A stretch of DNA of 64,000 nt from JAPHTQ01 sp050295975 (GTDB taxonomy: Bacteria; Pseudomonadota; Gammaproteobacteria; Thiohalomonadales; Thiohalomonadaceae): contig JBNKQR010000012.1 in assembly GCA_050295975.1 (NCBI GenBank), positions 1 to 64,000 of the forward strand, read 5' to 3'. Positions 63,064 to 64,000 of the stretch are shown here, in pieces; position 1 is the first letter of the stretch, and each line of letters opens with the position of its first letter. The position numbers and the translations under genes were made by a program. Under the pieces are notes generated by a model. The model ran no database searches. It was not told the origin of the DNA and worked only from the letters and a program-made list of their open reading frames with translations.

Positions 63064-64000
63064 GTAGTATCCCCTGTTCACCTTGCAGGCGTCCAATAAT
63101 CACCGCGCCACAGGAGTCCGAAAACACGTTGGTCGCGGTGCGCAGCATATCCAGAATCCGATCTACCGCCAGAATCAAACCAATCCCTTCCAGTGGCAAA
63201 CCAATAGCACCGAGAATAATACTAATCGCTACCAGGCTGGCTGCAGGGATCCCCGCCACGCCGATAGAGGTCAGTAGCGCGGTCAGCACTACCGTGAACT
63301 GCGTGACAAAGCTCAGCTCCAGACCATAGGCCTGGGCGATGAACATCGCCGCCACACACTCATACAACGCTGTACCATCCATATTGACCGTCGCCCCCAG
63401 CGGTAGAACAAAACTGCTGGTGCGATTGGAAACCCCGGCATTCTTCTCCACACACTCCATGGTGATCGGCAGGGTCGCCGATGAGGAGGCTGTGGAAAAT
63501 GACGTCAGCAGAGCCGGTGCCATTGCCCGATAGTGAAGGAAAGGATTAACTCCGCCGACGAACCGTAGCAACAGAGGCAGGATCAGGAAGAAGTGCAAAG
63601 CCAGCGCCAGCACCACACTAGTAAAGAACCAGGCCAGCGGAGCAAAGGCAGCAAAGCCGGTACTGGCCACCACCTTGGCGACCAGGGCAAAAACACCAAC
63701 GGGTGCAAAACGCATCACCCAGTCGGTGATAAACATCATGGTTTCATAGACGCCCTGCCAGAAATTGTACTGGGTCTCGGCATAGGCCTCGGCAATTTTG
63801 GTCATGAAGAAGCCGAACAGCAGGCTAAAGAAAATCAGCCCAAGCATCTGTCCATCCGCCGCCGCGGCGACAATGTTTGTCGGTACCATGCGCAGAAAGA
63901 CATCCACCACATCACCGGCACCACGTCCCGCAACCTTGTCGGAAATAGCTGTTACATCGCCATCGAAACCGAGACGATCCTTTACCGGTCCTAGATCGTC
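63050..64000 (-). CDS. Dicarboxylate/amino acid:cation symporter, 5' end outside window
   Basis: The frame is open from the window edge to the stop at 63050, giving at least 316 residues of the C-terminal two-thirds of a DAACS (GltP/DctA-like) transporter. Signature motifs are SFSTASSSATLP (hairpin 1), GATVNMDGTALYE (helix 7), and IPAASLVAIS...LPLEGIGLI (hairpin 2). RILDMLRTATNVFSD is the substrate-site helix, with Asp-Met-Leu-Arg favouring dicarboxylate or glutamate. The GTG near 63910 is internal, not the start. Confidence 0.93.
   Translation of the reverse strand, partial: DDLGPVKDRLGFDGDVTAISDKVAGRGAGDVVDVFLRMVPTNIVAAAADGQMLGLIFFSLLFGFFMTKIAEAYAETQYNFWQGVYETMMFITDWVMRFAPVGVFALVAKVVASTGFAAFAPLAWFFTSVVLALALHFFLILPLLLRFVGGVNPFLHYRAMAPALLTSFSTASSSATLPITMECVEKNAGVSNRTSSFVLPLGATVNMDGTALYECVAAMFIAQAYGLELSFVTQFTVVLTALLTSIGVAGIPAASLVAISIILGAIGLPLEGIGLILAVDRILDMLRTATNVFSDSCGAVIIGRLQGEQGILQAPR

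Overview
The window looks like a chromosomal segment of a sulfur-oxidising gammaproteobacterium, probably Chromatiales or Sedimenticolaceae-like. This rests on an oxidative-type DsrA at 42.4 kb, a CbbY-like Calvin-cycle phosphatase, and gammaproteobacterial gene orders (dksA-gluQ-cbrAB, gloB/mltD/rnhA/dnaQ, yejABEF). This placement is an inference from protein families, since no rRNA is present. Most genes are moderately GC-rich housekeeping or signalling genes. The stretch 29.7-34.3 kb is AT-richer and accessory in character.

Layout. 1-4.7 kb (minus): a response regulator with PAS, GAF and HD-GYP domains, cut by the window edge, then an aminotransferase and a CbbY-like phosphatase. 4.9-12.7 kb (plus): a DksA with a histone-H1-like tail, a nitroreductase, GluQ, a conserved unknown, a CbrX-like small membrane protein, and a CbrA/CbrB-type sensor and NtrC-family regulator pair. 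12.8-19.8 kb: two large convergent c-di-GMP enzymes, HD-GYP and GGDEF-EAL. 20-29.7 kb: an acetate or short-chain-acid module with a sigma-54 promoter preceded by GTTAC-type inverted repeats, two cNMP/CBS/DUF294 proteins, a DUF4212 plus VC_2705-type sodium:solute symporter, a DEDDh exonuclease and acetyl-CoA synthetase. 29.7-34.3 kb: short intergenic repeats, an attC-like relic and small plus-strand genes (lipoprotein, DUF1697, secreted protein, MAPEG, membrane protein), then a membrane diguanylate cyclase.

34.4-42 kb: transaldolase, a cNMP-binding protein, a DUF427/flavin reductase pair, and a translation cluster of gltX, glnS, tRNA-Ala and tRNA-Glu. 42.3-47.9 kb: a dsrA without dsrB, then a divergent pair of HDAC-family deacetylase and Pat-type protein acetyltransferase, then cheW. 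48-55 kb: nhaD; dnaQ-rnhA-methyltransferase divergent from gloB-mltD; a DHH phosphoesterase. 55.3-60.8 kb: a yejABEF peptide ABC transporter operon. 61-64 kb: glgC, an SH3-domain membrane protein, and a truncated dicarboxylate/amino-acid:cation symporter.

How they fit together. The CbrAB-type pair, the symporter operon and acs form a plausible carbon-source sensing and acetate-assimilation circuit. The same GTTAC(N5)GTAAC motif lies upstream of the kinase operon and, twice, upstream of the symporter operon's sigma-54 promoter. Acs retains the lysine (K609) that Pat enzymes acetylate, and Pat plus a deacetylase are encoded 15 kb away. Four c-di-GMP enzymes add a second strong signalling theme.
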